Below, piece after piece: positions 37,349-48,869 of a DNA stretch of 64,000 bases. The number at the start of each line of letters is the position of its first letter. The stretch's first letter is position 1. Under the pieces are notes generated by a model that was not told the origin of the DNA, made no database searches, and saw nothing but the letters and a program-made list of their open reading frames with translations. A program made the translations under genes and the position numbers. Origin of the DNA: Miscanthus floridulus (Eukaryota > Streptophyta > Magnoliopsida > Poales > Poaceae). Where the stretch lies: the NCBI RefSeq assembly GCF_019320115.1, contig NC_089581.1, positions 94,982,802-95,046,801 of the forward strand, in the 5' to 3' direction.

Positions 37349-39802
37349 TGTAGCACCTAGTTTTAAGGACAAAACCAGATACACACCACATGTGGGCCCG
37401 GGAAGTCAAATAACACATATGACTATAAATAAGGGTAATACCAAAAGACAAATGCTTAATTATATAGCATATTCAGTAAAGGAATATAACCATAGAAGAT
37501 AGCAGAAAGACACTCCGATCTTCAGGTGAAGACTCAACACCACAGGGACAATTGACTGGTTGATTACAAGCCTAACTCCTCCAAACTCTAGCAATCGGGT
37601 ACCCATCCGGGATTTTTCTAAAGTATTGAAAAGTAAAGCAAGCATAAGTACATATCGTACTTAGCAATATAACATGGGGTTCACGAGGCTCAAAAGGTTG
37701 ACACTGGTTTACTATGGTTAGCTTTTAATGAGTCATAGTTTTAAGCAATTGAGTAGCATCAAATTATCATAAGCCCATATAAACACATGATCAGGTAAAC
37801 ATGAATAACGAATAGCATAAATAATTAAGCATTAATGATCATCTATTCCGTAAGAGTTTCAAGGTCGCTCATGACTATGAGCACGGCTGTTATAATAGTT
37901 TTACACTCTGTAGAGGTTGTACACTTTCACCATGAGCCGTGATTTACCCTTTCGCCTAAGGAGGTCAACCTCTTGACCCACTACCAAGGAAGGTTGGCAG
38001 GGTTCACTATGAAGTCTTTCAAAGGTTCACCTAACAAGTGTAGCCCACTAAGGATTCTCCTTCAACCAGTAAGATCCCTCCCCCAAGGTGTGACTAACAA
38101 AAAGACAGAAACCAAAGTGCACTACCTTGGTAGGCCATGAGATCAAACCAATCGGAGCCTCTCTTGCGCTTATCGGTAAGCTACCATGAGCTAGAAAAGG
38201 TCCTCATACTTGACTAAAGCCAGAGCCATATAGCACTCATGGTTGTACCGTAAGTCCAGGTTGACCACTTATAGATAAGTCCTTAGGGAGAGGAATCTAG
38301 AGCATCGCAAAAACTATGATCTAGCCCCCTTGTTCCTTGTTGCTAAAAAACATCTTTTAATGTTTATGCATATTCCATTAGTCAAGTTACAAGATCATGG
38401 TCTTTAATTGAGCGCTAGCATCATACTACCCAAATGCATAAACCCATAGGAATCAAGGTACAAGGTAACAAAGTACTAGTAAATCCTTAGTGGTACTCAA
38501 GGTAGACACATGCAATATGATTTAAATGATTAATGGTGAATAGGTAACAAGAATGATCCCATCCTATACTTGCCTTAAACTTAGATCCTTCTTCTAGTCA
38601 AAACCTTCAAAGAACTGCTCCTCGTTCACCATGTATAGCTCACCGACTGGACAAGATCATCAAGCACCACACAAGCATCCAAACACAGACATGCATAACA
38701 TACAAATATGACTAAATTAGAACATTGCACCAATCAATAAAAAGGTTTGAAAACTAATCTACGTATTGCTACACGCACACAGACGTGAAAAACATGCCAA
38801 TCGAAAGTATATTGCAAAAGAACGACTATCAAAAGATTTACCTGTAAAGGAGAAAAAGAAAACTATGAGCTTCATTTATTTTAATTATATAAAACATGTA
38901 CCAAATATTTCAGAGAAATATCTAGATTGAATTTAGTCAAATTATATTTGTATTAGAAAACCAACATAGGACTAGTCTTATTTTATTTACAAAGGACCGA
39001 GGTGAAAAGCCTAACTTGTTTTTAATTGGAAAACTAGGTTAATATAGACTAATCAAATTAATATTTTATAACATGTTAAACAACGTTACTATAACATAGA
39101 TTACATTGTTATGAATCTAACGCAACCTGAACGGGTCAAAACAGAGCTAAAACAGAGATTTTATGCATAAAACAAGAGTAGTGGCAGTTTTGTAAATACT
39201 GAGATCTGATTTTTCAAATTAAAATAAAAAACATGCTTTAAATCTAGATCAGGGACTGCGGGTTCTATTCGGATAAAACAGAGGGGCTCTTTCACAAAAA
39301 GCGTAGGCTTGACCGGTATTGACCGATCTGGGCCGTTGATCTTGAATTGGGCGGTCGAGATTAAAAGGGGGAGAAGGGGTCGTCGACACAGTGTTCCAGC
39401 GTGGTGGCGCCATGGCCGGCGGTGGTTAGACCTCACTGAAGTTCATCGATTTTGATGTTTTTGGCATCATGAGCCATGTGGAGAGCACGGGGACAGAGAG
39501 CAGAGCACGACGAACTCATCGATGGGGTTAGATAGAAGCGTAGGCGTGCGGGGGTGGTGCGAGGCTCGACTTGGCGGCTCGGGTTGACCAGCGTAACTTT
39601 AGCAATGCGAAGTAAGAGACAGAGGGCTAGAGGGAGGGCACGAGCGGTACCAGTGGCCTCCTTACCAAACTTTGAAACACGGTGAGTGGCTCGACGTGGC
39701 TGCAGATCGATGAGGTGGCAGGGCAAGCGGCGGTGGCGCTGCTAGGGTTACAGGGCGCTACGACTCGAGCGATGGCGGTGCTGCACTCTAGGGTTTGATG
39801 GG
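37349..39802 (-). repeat. 5' LTR of D, interrupted by H
   Basis: It begins tgtagcacc on the plus strand and matches the B LTR from its end backwards, including ctgggccgttg near 39330. It stops at the copia LTR. The last five bases, atggg, are the candidate target duplication of H. Confidence 0.8.
37645..37663 (-). other. LTR hairpin 2, copy in D
   Basis: taagtac and gtactta pair perfectly around five bases. Confidence 0.5.
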
Positions 39803-40717
39803 TGAAAGGTCCTAAATGGCTTGAGGGGGGTGAATAGCCTATAAAATTTCTACAAATACACTAGAGCAAGAGGTTAGTACACTAAATGGTGAAATGTAAT
39901 TTTGCTCTAGCTCTACGAGGGTTGCAAGTCACCTATTCAACAATTCTAGTTGCTATGATCACTAGGCACAAATAATGGATATGGCACTACTCACTAAGAG
40001 CTCTCAACAAGTCTACACTAAAGAGCTCCACTAGGTGATACTAAACTAGCAAGCAACACAAGCTCTAAAAACAAATTACACTAAAGAGCTTGATAACCAA
40101 CGAATATAAAAGAGTGAGTATGGTGATTATACCACTGCATTGAGGAATGAACCAATCAAAAGATGAAGACAATCCAATCACTAGGAGAAATCCAATCACA
40201 CAAGAGACACAAGATTTTTGTCCTGAGGTTCACGTGCTTGCCGAAACGCTAGTCCCTGTTGTGTCGACCAACACTTGGTGGTTCGGTAGCTAAGAGGTGT
40301 TGCACAAACCTCGTCCACACAATTAGACACTGCTAGAACCTACCCACAAGTGAGGTAGCTCAATGACATGAGCAATTTACTAGAGTTGCCTTTGGCACTC
40401 CACCGGGGAAGGCACAAGACCCCTTAGAAGCAATCGATCGAGGCCGGAGACAATCACCAACTCTGCTCAATGATCCTCTAATCATCGAGCCATCTAGTTG
40501 TTGACAAACACCAAGAGTAACAAGCTCACAACCAGTCCAAATCACCCAACTAGTGCCATAAGATGATGCAACTCAATGCAATGCACTAGAGGCTCTCCAA
40601 TCTCACTCAAGATGATGAAATCAAGTGAACAAGTGAGTGGAGTGTGTTGCTCAGCTTCCAAAGGGTGTGCACAAGTGTAAGAGGTGCCAAGAGAGTGGCC
40701 AAGGTCGGCCACACCCT

Positions 40718-40726
40718 CTATTTATA
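40718..40726 (-). promoter_or_regulatory. TATA box of H LTR
   Basis: tataaatag on the minus strand lies immediately downstream of a cluster of GGTGGCACCGCC-like near-palindromes (40780-41215). Confidence 0.65.
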
Positions 40727-40779
40727 GCCACACAAATAAATAGAGTCGTTACCCCTTGGAGCTACTTTCTGCGAGGGCA

Positions 40780-41215
40780 CTAGACAGGGCAGTGCGGTCA
40801 CCGGACATGGGGTGACGGTGGCCCAATGGTCGAATTCCAACGGTCGACCAATGGCTAGTTGGTCACTAGACAGGGGCGACGGTGGCACCGGATGGGGGGT
40901 GGCGGTGCCACCCTGGCCAAGCCACCATTTTCCCTCCTCTCTAGATAAGTAGGGCGGTGCACCACCATACCCATGGCGGTGACCATGGCGGTGCCCCCCT
41001 CAGTTATAAATCCAACTTGCTGCCCTAGGGTGAAACAGGGCGGTGGCACCAGATAGGCAGTGATGGTGCACCACTGTGCCCATGGCGGTGAACACCGCCA
41101 TGTCTGATGACCACCCCACAGCGGCCCTTCTATATCAGGTCCTGGTGGGCACCACCCTAGGGGTGGCAGTGCCACTGGACAAGGTGTGGCGGTGCCACGC
41201 AGGCACCAAACCCCT
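40780..41215 (-). promoter_or_regulatory. Cluster of GC-rich palindromic motifs in U3 of H
   Basis: More than a dozen copies of cggtg/caccg words arranged as ggcggtgccacc and similar near-palindromes lie within 430 bp upstream of TATA. Sirevirus LTRs are known for such repeated palindromes. Confidence 0.6.
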
Positions 41216-41765
41216 TCCCCAAGTTGCAAATTAGTTCACGTTTCGTTCCACGGCAACTTAGACCAACTTTCCGTAAGCGATGCTAACTCTCAAAGTGTTT
41301 TCTCAAAACATGTTAGAGCCAAGTTAGCATTTCTCAAATCATTTTTTATAAATATTTTTGATTGCTCTCCGATGTGCATGAGCCCTAAATGCAATGCATG
41401 AAGTCCAACACCTAGTGGCACTAGATGATCAAATTGTCTAGTTACGAACCCCTCTTAATAGTATGGCTATCTATCCTAAATGTGATCACACTCTCTATAG
41501 TGTCTTGATCACTAAAACAAAATCCCTAATTATACCTTTGCCTTGATCTCCATAGGGTTTTGTTTTTCTCTTTCTTCTTTTCCAAGGTGAGCACTTGATC
41601 ATCATCACATGTGGCCATCTTCATCGTTTCATGTGATCATCACCATCACTTTGAGTGCCACCATGCTCCATACTTGGATTGCACCAACCTACCTCATATC
41701 ACATCTCATGACAAAGGTTAGTGCATAGGTTTCATCAATTATCCAAAACCAAACTAGGGCTTTCA

Positions 41766-42410
41766 ATCTCCCCCTTTTTGGTAATTAATGACAACCTATT
41801 TACAAAGATATTCAATGAAATCTTTTGGATTCATTTTGCTTGCCCAAGCATATTACCATGTGTAAAGATTATGGACAAGTTTCATAAACCTAAAATTGGT
41901 ACTATTAGCTCCCCCTACATATGTGCTAAGAGTTTGGATTTGAAAGCTTGCACATATGCATGGATTGGAAGTTTAGGAGAGTAATAGCTACCAAGTGATG
42001 CTAAGGTATAAACAATGGACCTTTTAGGTGTGATACCAATCGGAGTTGCCATTTGAACACCATCCTTAGCACCATGGTTAGTTAGATAGCACTTGTAACA
42101 CAAACACTAGATACCTCGTGAGATCAACATTATAAGCAAGGCTCTAGTATCACTTGTAAAACATGCAAGGCGCATCTAACTATCATCCTATGCATGCCAG
42201 TTTTCATTTCATCGATCATTTTCTATAATCTAGCATACACCACACAAGCATGGATATGGAATTTTAAAAACTTGTGCCATGCAAGCAAACATATGTAATG
42301 CACATTCAAATGCAACATAAAAGTTTATGAGCATTCTCCCCCTACTTGTGTGCTTCAATTTTAATTTGATCCCCTTACAATGTCATTTCATTTGTTTGCT
42401 CCCCCTATCT
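41766..42410 (-). other. Multiple polypurine tracts upstream of H 3' LTR
   Basis: Minus-strand aaaaagggggagat abuts the LTR. Further agggggag tracts are at 41908-41916, 42335-42343 and 42398-42407. Multiplied polypurine tracts are a described Sirevirus trait. No envelope-like ORF is visible between here and the end of pol. Confidence 0.65.
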
Positions 42411-42892
42411 TTACTATCTTTGTGAATTTCTCTCTCCCTTTGTCAACAATTAGCACAAAAGGTGAGCTCAAATTTTAGATAGGTTGGGGTGAAACCATGT
42501 GAAGTGAGGATCATTTTCCTAATTTGGTTCAATCTAGATCACTTGCAAAAGATATTTAACTCAGTTTGATCCAAGGGCAAGCTTCTTTACACCTCCAAAT
42601 AAGGGTTATCATGCACCATGTTGAGTTAAACACTTATAGCTCATTTTCTATATTAAACACTAGGTTCACAAGCCCACAAACATGTCATATGCGACTACTA
42701 GATCATTTCAAGCATACAAGCAATAGTGGTACCATACAAGCAACAAATTCATTTGATTTTCATAAATGAGCCCAAGACATGTGAGGAATGACTAGATGCA
42801 CTAAACAAGTCCTTAGCAATGTATAAATGACATGTCAATCAACTTTATCTTGCTTTTGCTCGAAGGAGAGGCATGTCATATAATAGGGTGCA

Positions 42893-45800
42893 TCAACACA
42901 TATTTGAGAAGTCAAGTATGTTCAATTCATTCCTTAGCTTACAAAACCTCTTCTCATCAAGTGGCTTGGTGAAGATATCGGCAAGTTGATCATCGGTGCC
43001 CACACTCTCAATGCAAATATCCCTTTTTTGTGATCTCTTATGAAATGGTGGTGGACATCAATGTGCTTTGTTCTTGCATGTTAAACCAGATTGTTGGTGA
43101 GCTTGATTGCACTCTCATTGTCACATAGCAATGGTACTTGCTTGAACTTGATTCCAAAATCACTCAAAGTAGCCTTCATCCATAGTAATTGTGCACAACA
43201 ACTACCGACCAAAATGTACTCCACTTCGGTGGTTGAAAGTGCTACACTATTTTGCTTCTTTGATGACCAAGACATAAGTGATATTCCCAATAGTTGACAT
43301 GTGCCCGATGTGCTATTTCCCTCAACTTTGCATCCCGCATAATCGGAGTTCGAATATCCAATCAACTCAAATCTTGCACCTTTGGGATACCACAATCCAA
43401 CATTTTGTGTATGCTTCAAGTAACTTAATATTCTCTTTGTTGCCTTCAAATGACTCTCTTGGTGAGGCTTGAAATCTAGCACACATGCATACACTAAATA
43501 TTACATCCGATCTAGATGCGGTCACATAGAGTAGGCTTTCAATCATAGACCGATACATCTTTTGATCCACCATGTTGCCACTAACATCACTATCCAAGTT
43601 TCCATTTGTCCCCATTGGTGTACTAATTGCTTTAGCATCATCCATTCCAAACTTCTTGAGCATGTCTTTGATGTACTTTTCTTGACTCACAAATGTGCCA
43701 TTCTTCATTTGCTTGATTTAAAGACCAAGGAAGTAACTAAGCTCTCTAATCATGGACATCTCAAACTCACTTATCATAATCTTTCCAAACTCCTCACAAA
43801 AATCTTGATTGGTTGATCCAAATATGATATCATCAACATAGATTTGCAACACAAACAAGTCATTGCCAAGATTGTTGATGAAGAGAATGGTGTCAACCTT
43901 TCCCATCTTGAAGCCCTTAGAGAGTACGAAATCCCTCAATCTCTTATACCATGCTCTAGGTGCTTATTTCAATACATACAAAGCCTTTTTCAACTTGTAG
44001 ACATGGTTGGGCTTCTTCTCATCTTCAAAACTTGGAGGTTGGTCAACATACACAAGCTCATTGATGTACCTATTGAGAAATGCACTCTTCACATCCATTT
44101 GGTACAACTTGATGTCATGGGCACAAGCATAGGCTAACAAGATCCTAATTGCTTCCAATCTTGCAACCGGGGCATATGTTTCTCCAAAGTCAAGACCTTC
44201 AACTAGAGTGTAACCTTGAGCCACTAATCTTGCTTTGTTCCTTACAACTATCCCATCTTGATCTTGCTTGTTCCGAAAGACCCATTTTGTTCCAATCACA
44301 TTATGATCCTTAGGCCTCTCAACTAACTCCCATACTTGATTTCTTGTGAAGTTGTTTAGCTATTCATGCATAGCATTTACCCAATCAACATCCTTCAAAG
44401 CTTCATCTATCTTCTTTGGCTCAATGGATGAGACAAATGAGAAGTGTTCACAAAATAATGCCAATCTTGATCTTGTTTGCACACCTCTAGATATATCACC
44501 AATTATAGAGTCCAATGGATGATCTCTTACAACATTGGTTGGTTGGAGCACTTGCACTTGATTGCTTGCATTTGATTGACCACTTGGTTGAGATGATGAA
44601 CTAACCACTTTTTGTTCATCTTGCACTTTGTCATCACTAGCACTTGCTTAAACTTGATCATGAGAACCACTAGCTTTCACATTTGAGTTAGAGAGCACTT
44701 GATCTTTGTCATCTTCAACTTCAATCACTTCTCTAGGCCTTATATCACCAATATCCATCTTGTTCATTGCATTGGCCAATTGAGTGCCTCTCACATCATC
44801 TAGATTCTCATCTTCCTCTTGGGAACCTTTTGTTTCATCAAATTCCACATCATAGACTTCCTCAAGAGTACCACTACACAAATTCCAAACTCTATAAGCC
44901 TTGCTAGTAGTGGAGTAACCAAGCAAGAAACATTCATCACATTTCTTCTCAAACTTGCTCAATCTAGTGCCTTTCTTCAATATGTGGCATTTGCAACCAA
45001 AACCCCAAAAGTATGCAATATTGGGCTTTCTTCCATTCAAGAGCTCTCATATGGTGTCTTCTCTATCATGGGATGACAATAGAGGCGGTTGCTATAGTAG
45101 CATGCCGTGTTGATTGCTTTGGCCTAAAATGAATGACTCACATTGTACTTACTCAACATTGATCTTGCCATGTCAATTAAGGTTCTATTCTTCCTCTCAA
45201 CTAGGCCATTTGATTAAGGAGTGTACTTTGCCAAAAATTGATGTCTAATCCTAAATTCATCACACAAATCATCAACTCTTGTGTTCTTGAATTCACTTCC
45301 ATTGTCACTTCTCACTTTCTTGATGGTGGTCTCAAACTCATTGTGAATTGCCTTGATGAATATCTTGAAGGTTGCAAACACATCACTCTTGTGAACAAGA
45401 AAAAACACCCATGTATATCTAGTGAAATCATCCACAATCACAAATCCATATTTGTTTCCACCAATGCTAGTGTATGTGGTTGGTCCAAATAAATCCATGT
45501 GCAACAACTCAAATGCCTTAGATGTGCTTATCATGCTCTTCTTAGGATGTGTGTTACCAACTTGCTTCCCGGCTTGACATGCACTACATAGCTTATCCTT
45601 CTCAAATGTGACATCTTTCAAGCCTCTAACTAAGTCATACTTGACAACTTGTTTAATTGTTTCATTCCAATATGACCAAGCCTTCTATGCCATAACCAAC
45701 CCATGCTAGACTTAGTGAGCAAACATGTTGACAATTGAGCTTCTCTAGCATTGAAATCAACCAAGTATAGATTCTCATATCTAAATCCTTTGAATATCAA

Positions 45801-46246
45801 GTTAGAGCCATCTACACTTATGATATCTACATCATTCACATCAAATATGCACTTGAAACCAAGATAGAAAAGTTGAGCTACCAACAATAAGTTGAAGTTT
45901 AAGCTCTCTACTAGTAGCACATTGGAAATGCTCAAGTCATTGGATATTGCAATCTTACCAAGACCTTTGACCTTGCCTTTGCCATTGTCACCAAATGTGA
46001 TACTATAAATCACATTGCTCTTATTCTCATTGATTGAATTGAACATTCTTGAATCACCGGTCATGTGTTGTGTGCACCCACTATCAAGCACCCAATGCCT
46101 TCCTCCAGCTTTATAATTGACCTACAAAAGAAGATCAATTCTTTTTAGGTACCCAAACTTGTTTGGGTCCTTGAAGATTAGTTACCAAGGTCTTTGGTAC
46201 CCAAATGGCCTTCTTCTTTGGGCCCACAATTGGTGTACCAATGAAC
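42893..46246 (-). pseudogene. pol: Copia pol of H: protease, integrase, reverse transcriptase, RNase H
   Basis: The minus strand shows, in order: protease (LDSGCTQHMTG, 46060-46091); the GAG-pre-integrase block (LWHRRLGHIG, about 45680); integrase (FELLHMDLFGP, VRSDNGSEFKN, 45214-45560); and a linker region to 44360. Then come reverse transcriptase (NKARLVAQGY; LYQMDVKSAFLN; catalytic YVDDIIFG near 43830-43855) and RNase H (SDYAGC, ALSTTEVEY). The end is TGA at 42893-42895. Stops are mainly TAA (at about 45212, 44647, 43963, 43717 and 43080), with TAG near 45125 and 44358. Two-base indels in AG runs shift the frame near 45045 and 43475. Reverse transcriptase catalytic residues are intact. Confidence 0.88.
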
Positions 46247-47232
46247 TTAGCCTTCACACCAATGGCACCCTTCAAGCATATAACAAGAATCAAATCTAAT
46301 TGAGGATACATTAGGTTGCTTGTTCTTGTTAGTCTTGCAATATTGCTCTATATACATAACTTGCTTGCATCTATTGCAAAACCGATCATTGCCCTTCACA
46401 AAGCTAGCTTTAGGAGTGACAAAGGCCGCCTTGCCTTTCTTGGGGGTATAGCCTAATCTCTCTTTATTGAGAGAAAACCTTTGGCTATCCAAGCACTTTA
46501 GCAAGCGGGCATCTCCACCATAGGCATTGCCTAAGGCACGAGTGAGCTCATTCACCTCCTTCTTGAGGCATCACAAGTGAAACCATCACTCAAAGGTGAA
46601 GTAAAAGTGGTAGTGCTACAAGAAGGGTTAGTGGGAGCAACAACAATGGGCTTATAAAAAGATTCATCAATAATATCATATGTTAGTCCCACATCACATG
46701 ATACAATCACTTGCTCCTTCTTAGCTTCCTCCTTCTTGACTTGCTCGATGAGAGAGGAGTGAGCCTTTTCAAGCTTAGAGTGAGCTTTGCCAAGCTTCTC
46801 ATGGTCTTCACTTAGACTCTCATGAGAGGCATTGAGCTCATCAAAGGATTACTCAAGAGATTTGATCTTCTTGCACAATTCTTTGCACTCCTTTCTTTTT
46901 ATCTCAAAGTAAGTGTGCACTTGCTCACGCATGTCCATGAGCTCCTCCTTGGTGTACTCCTCCTTGTCATCACTCCTACAATCATCACTTTCACAATCAT
47001 GATCACTTACATCATATTTAACCTTGGTAGGCTTTGCCATGAGGCATATCGATGGAGTGTCGAAGATGGAAGGCTTATTGTTGATGGCGATCCTTGCTAG
47101 TGCTTTCTTGATAGATTTCTTGCCATCATCACTAGAGCCATCACTATCCAAAGATCCATCACTATCCCAAGTGACCACATAGCCTCCACCCTTCTTCTTC
47201 TTTTGGAAGGTCATCTTAATCTCCTTCTTCTC
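46247..47232 (-). pseudogene. gag: Copia gag of H, interrupted
   Basis: It contains EKKEIKMTF and a KKKK stretch next to the break, a serine- and aspartate-rich segment (47080-47160), a charged coiled-coil-like part, and a zinc knuckle region at about 46335-46400 (CNRCKQVMYIEQYC). There the usual glycine-histidine pair is Met-Tyr, so zinc binding is probably lost. At least one stop (46848) and frameshifts near 46555 break it. The open frame that starts at 47289 begins in the LTR of G and is a chance fusion. Confidence 0.75.
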
Positions 47233-47680
47233 TGTCATAGAACCGACCAATTTATAAGAGCACAAGTACAAAAACAATTGCCGAAACAATCAAATTCTCA
47301 CACTTGAGCCCATATAAACCTGGTAGTCAACTAAAACCATGAAGGATTTCAAACCAACTTGCATACAACCAAGATCATAGTAATTCAACATAACACATCA
47401 CACGTTACAACATTTCACAGATGGTTTGCAAATAGATTACAACACCTTAGAGTCATCGTTATTACAAAACAAGTCTTGTAAAGTAGCGGAATCCAATAGT
47501 TTAACTCCCACACCCGAGTTCAAATACAAGTACCAGTTTGCTGATCACAACCCACAAAAGCATTTGGATAACATAAACAGAGATCATGCCCGTGATCTAG
47601 TCTTCGTCACCCGCCGGGTGTAGACAATACTTACAGAAGCCCTGATAAAGAAGGTCATCTACAACAAGAGGGAATAAACC

Positions 47681-47702
47681 CTGAGTACGAGAATGTACTC
47701 AG
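47681..47702 (-). other. LTR hairpin 2, copy in G
   Basis: ctgagtac and gtactcag form a perfect eight-base stem around six bases. On the minus strand GGGTAAGTC precedes it. Confidence 0.6.
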
Positions 47703-48504
47703 CTAGACTTACCCGACAGAAACCAAAACAAATGACACCAAGGATCATGCATAGCTTAATTTAGTGGATCTGGCTAACACTTTCTTTTGCGGAAAAGCAT
47801 AAGTAATAATGATCAACTCTTAACCTAAACTAGCAGTGACTTTTAGCCATTAACTTATCATCTATATTAGCACCTGTACTAAGCAATCATTTGATTAAGA
47901 TGCAAACATTAATAACCATAGCAGGTATCAATCATGGCAACCTTATCATCATCATCCATTTAACCATATCGTTAAATTAATTGAATCTACGTTGCCGCTG
48001 AGTTCTCACTATCCAGGACATATGGCGATTCAAATCAATTCCTATCCAGCTAGAGGAGTATTCCTAAACACAAACCCTACTTCCCCCGTTAGGGTCGCAA
48101 TCAAGTCACCTTTGGCACAATTCAGGAGTCGCGAGTCTGAACAGATCGGCATTCTCAGAGAACCACTCTACCAAGGTTGCTCGGGTCTCTAACCCGCCTT
48201 GGACTTATTCTAATGGCTCTCCGCACATCCTTACTACCTCCAGAATGCGCGCCACTGCTCGTGTTCCCAGCCTGAGTTGAGCTACTAGGCTTCATGGTTG
48301 GAACGAGTTATCCGACTAGCTAAGTGTTAGGCTGCGTTCACCATGACATGAGGATGTACAGCGTACTGGTCCTTAAACAACACAGATGGAGTCACTATGT
48401 CCAACCCTACACAAGACTACGCCCGGTCTTCATTCATTATTAACATGGTTCTTTTCCACGATAGCAAATATAGCCAACCGTGATTCACCTCATCCTAAAG
48501 CTCG

Positions 48505-48525
48505 CAGGTGATAGGAAATCACCTG
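48505..48525 (-). other. LTR hairpin 1, copy in G
   Basis: caggtgat and atcacctg form a perfect eight-base stem around a five-base loop. Confidence 0.6.
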
Positions 48526-48692
48526 ACTTCTACCGCACTAAGCATGGCTAAGCATTTAACTCATTCCTGAACTTAAATAGGATTCAAGTGCGATATCTGG
48601 ACAAGGATAGATACATAATGCAACAATTGGTTCCAACCAATTCCTATACTTAATGCATCATCAATGAATAAAAGATACTCAAGATATTTGTC

Positions 48693-48869
48693 AAAACATG
48701 GGAGACTTAATATGCTCCGGGGCTTGCCTTTCAGGAAAGAGGAAGGACGGTGGTCAGGGCACTCGGGCAACTCCTCCTCAGCGGCTGCTTCGTCGATTGC
48801 CTGCACCTCGGGCTCCTCCTCCTGGCTCTCTCCCTCGAACTCTAGAAGCATCACTCCCTCCGGCACACC
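48693..48869 (-). CDS. Coding-like acidic module inside the LTR of G
   Basis: A minus-strand frame, open from 48899 to 48573, includes GVPEGVMLLEFE, a glutamate-rich linker (EEEPEVQAIDEAAAEEE), then PECPDHRP and SFLKGKPRSILSL. It aligns with 2011-2196 of the A LTR with mostly synonymous differences. An ATAG acceptor-like site precedes it. About 1.5 kb upstream on the minus strand a GC-rich open frame (50780-50367) ends near an ATCG-GTGAG donor-like site, which suggests two exons with an intron; this is inference. The protein family is unknown. Confidence 0.5.

Larger units (their letters stand above)
36430..39802 (-). mobile_element. Partial B-family gypsy element D
   Basis: A minus-strand 5' LTR (37349-39802), primer site (37331-37348) and leader (36430-37330) align with the end of the B LTR, its primer site and its leader. 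The element is cut on the left at about 36430 and on the right by H. No coding region is left. Confidence 0.8.
39803..41765 (-). repeat. 3' LTR of H
   Basis: The minus strand runs TGAAAGCCCTAG... to ...GGACCTTTCA (1,963 bp), bordered by a polypurine tract. The second LTR is off-window, so the left border rests on the TG/CA form and the junction with D. Confidence 0.75.
39803..47232 (-). mobile_element. Sirevirus-type Ty1/copia retrotransposon H, broken by G
   Basis: A 3' LTR (39803-41765), repeated polypurine motifs, and a minus-strand gag-pol in copia order (gag, protease, integrase, reverse transcriptase, RNase H) are present. The element breaks in gag at 47232 where the LTR of G begins. 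The rest of gag, its leader and the 5' LTR lie outside the window. The multiple polypurine tracts and gag with EKKEIKMTF point to the Sirevirus lineage. Confidence 0.88.

Noticed and set aside
46849..47289. 146-codon frame taken as intact start of copia gag
   Set aside because: Its first codons lie in the LTR of G; only bases up to 47232 belong to gag.
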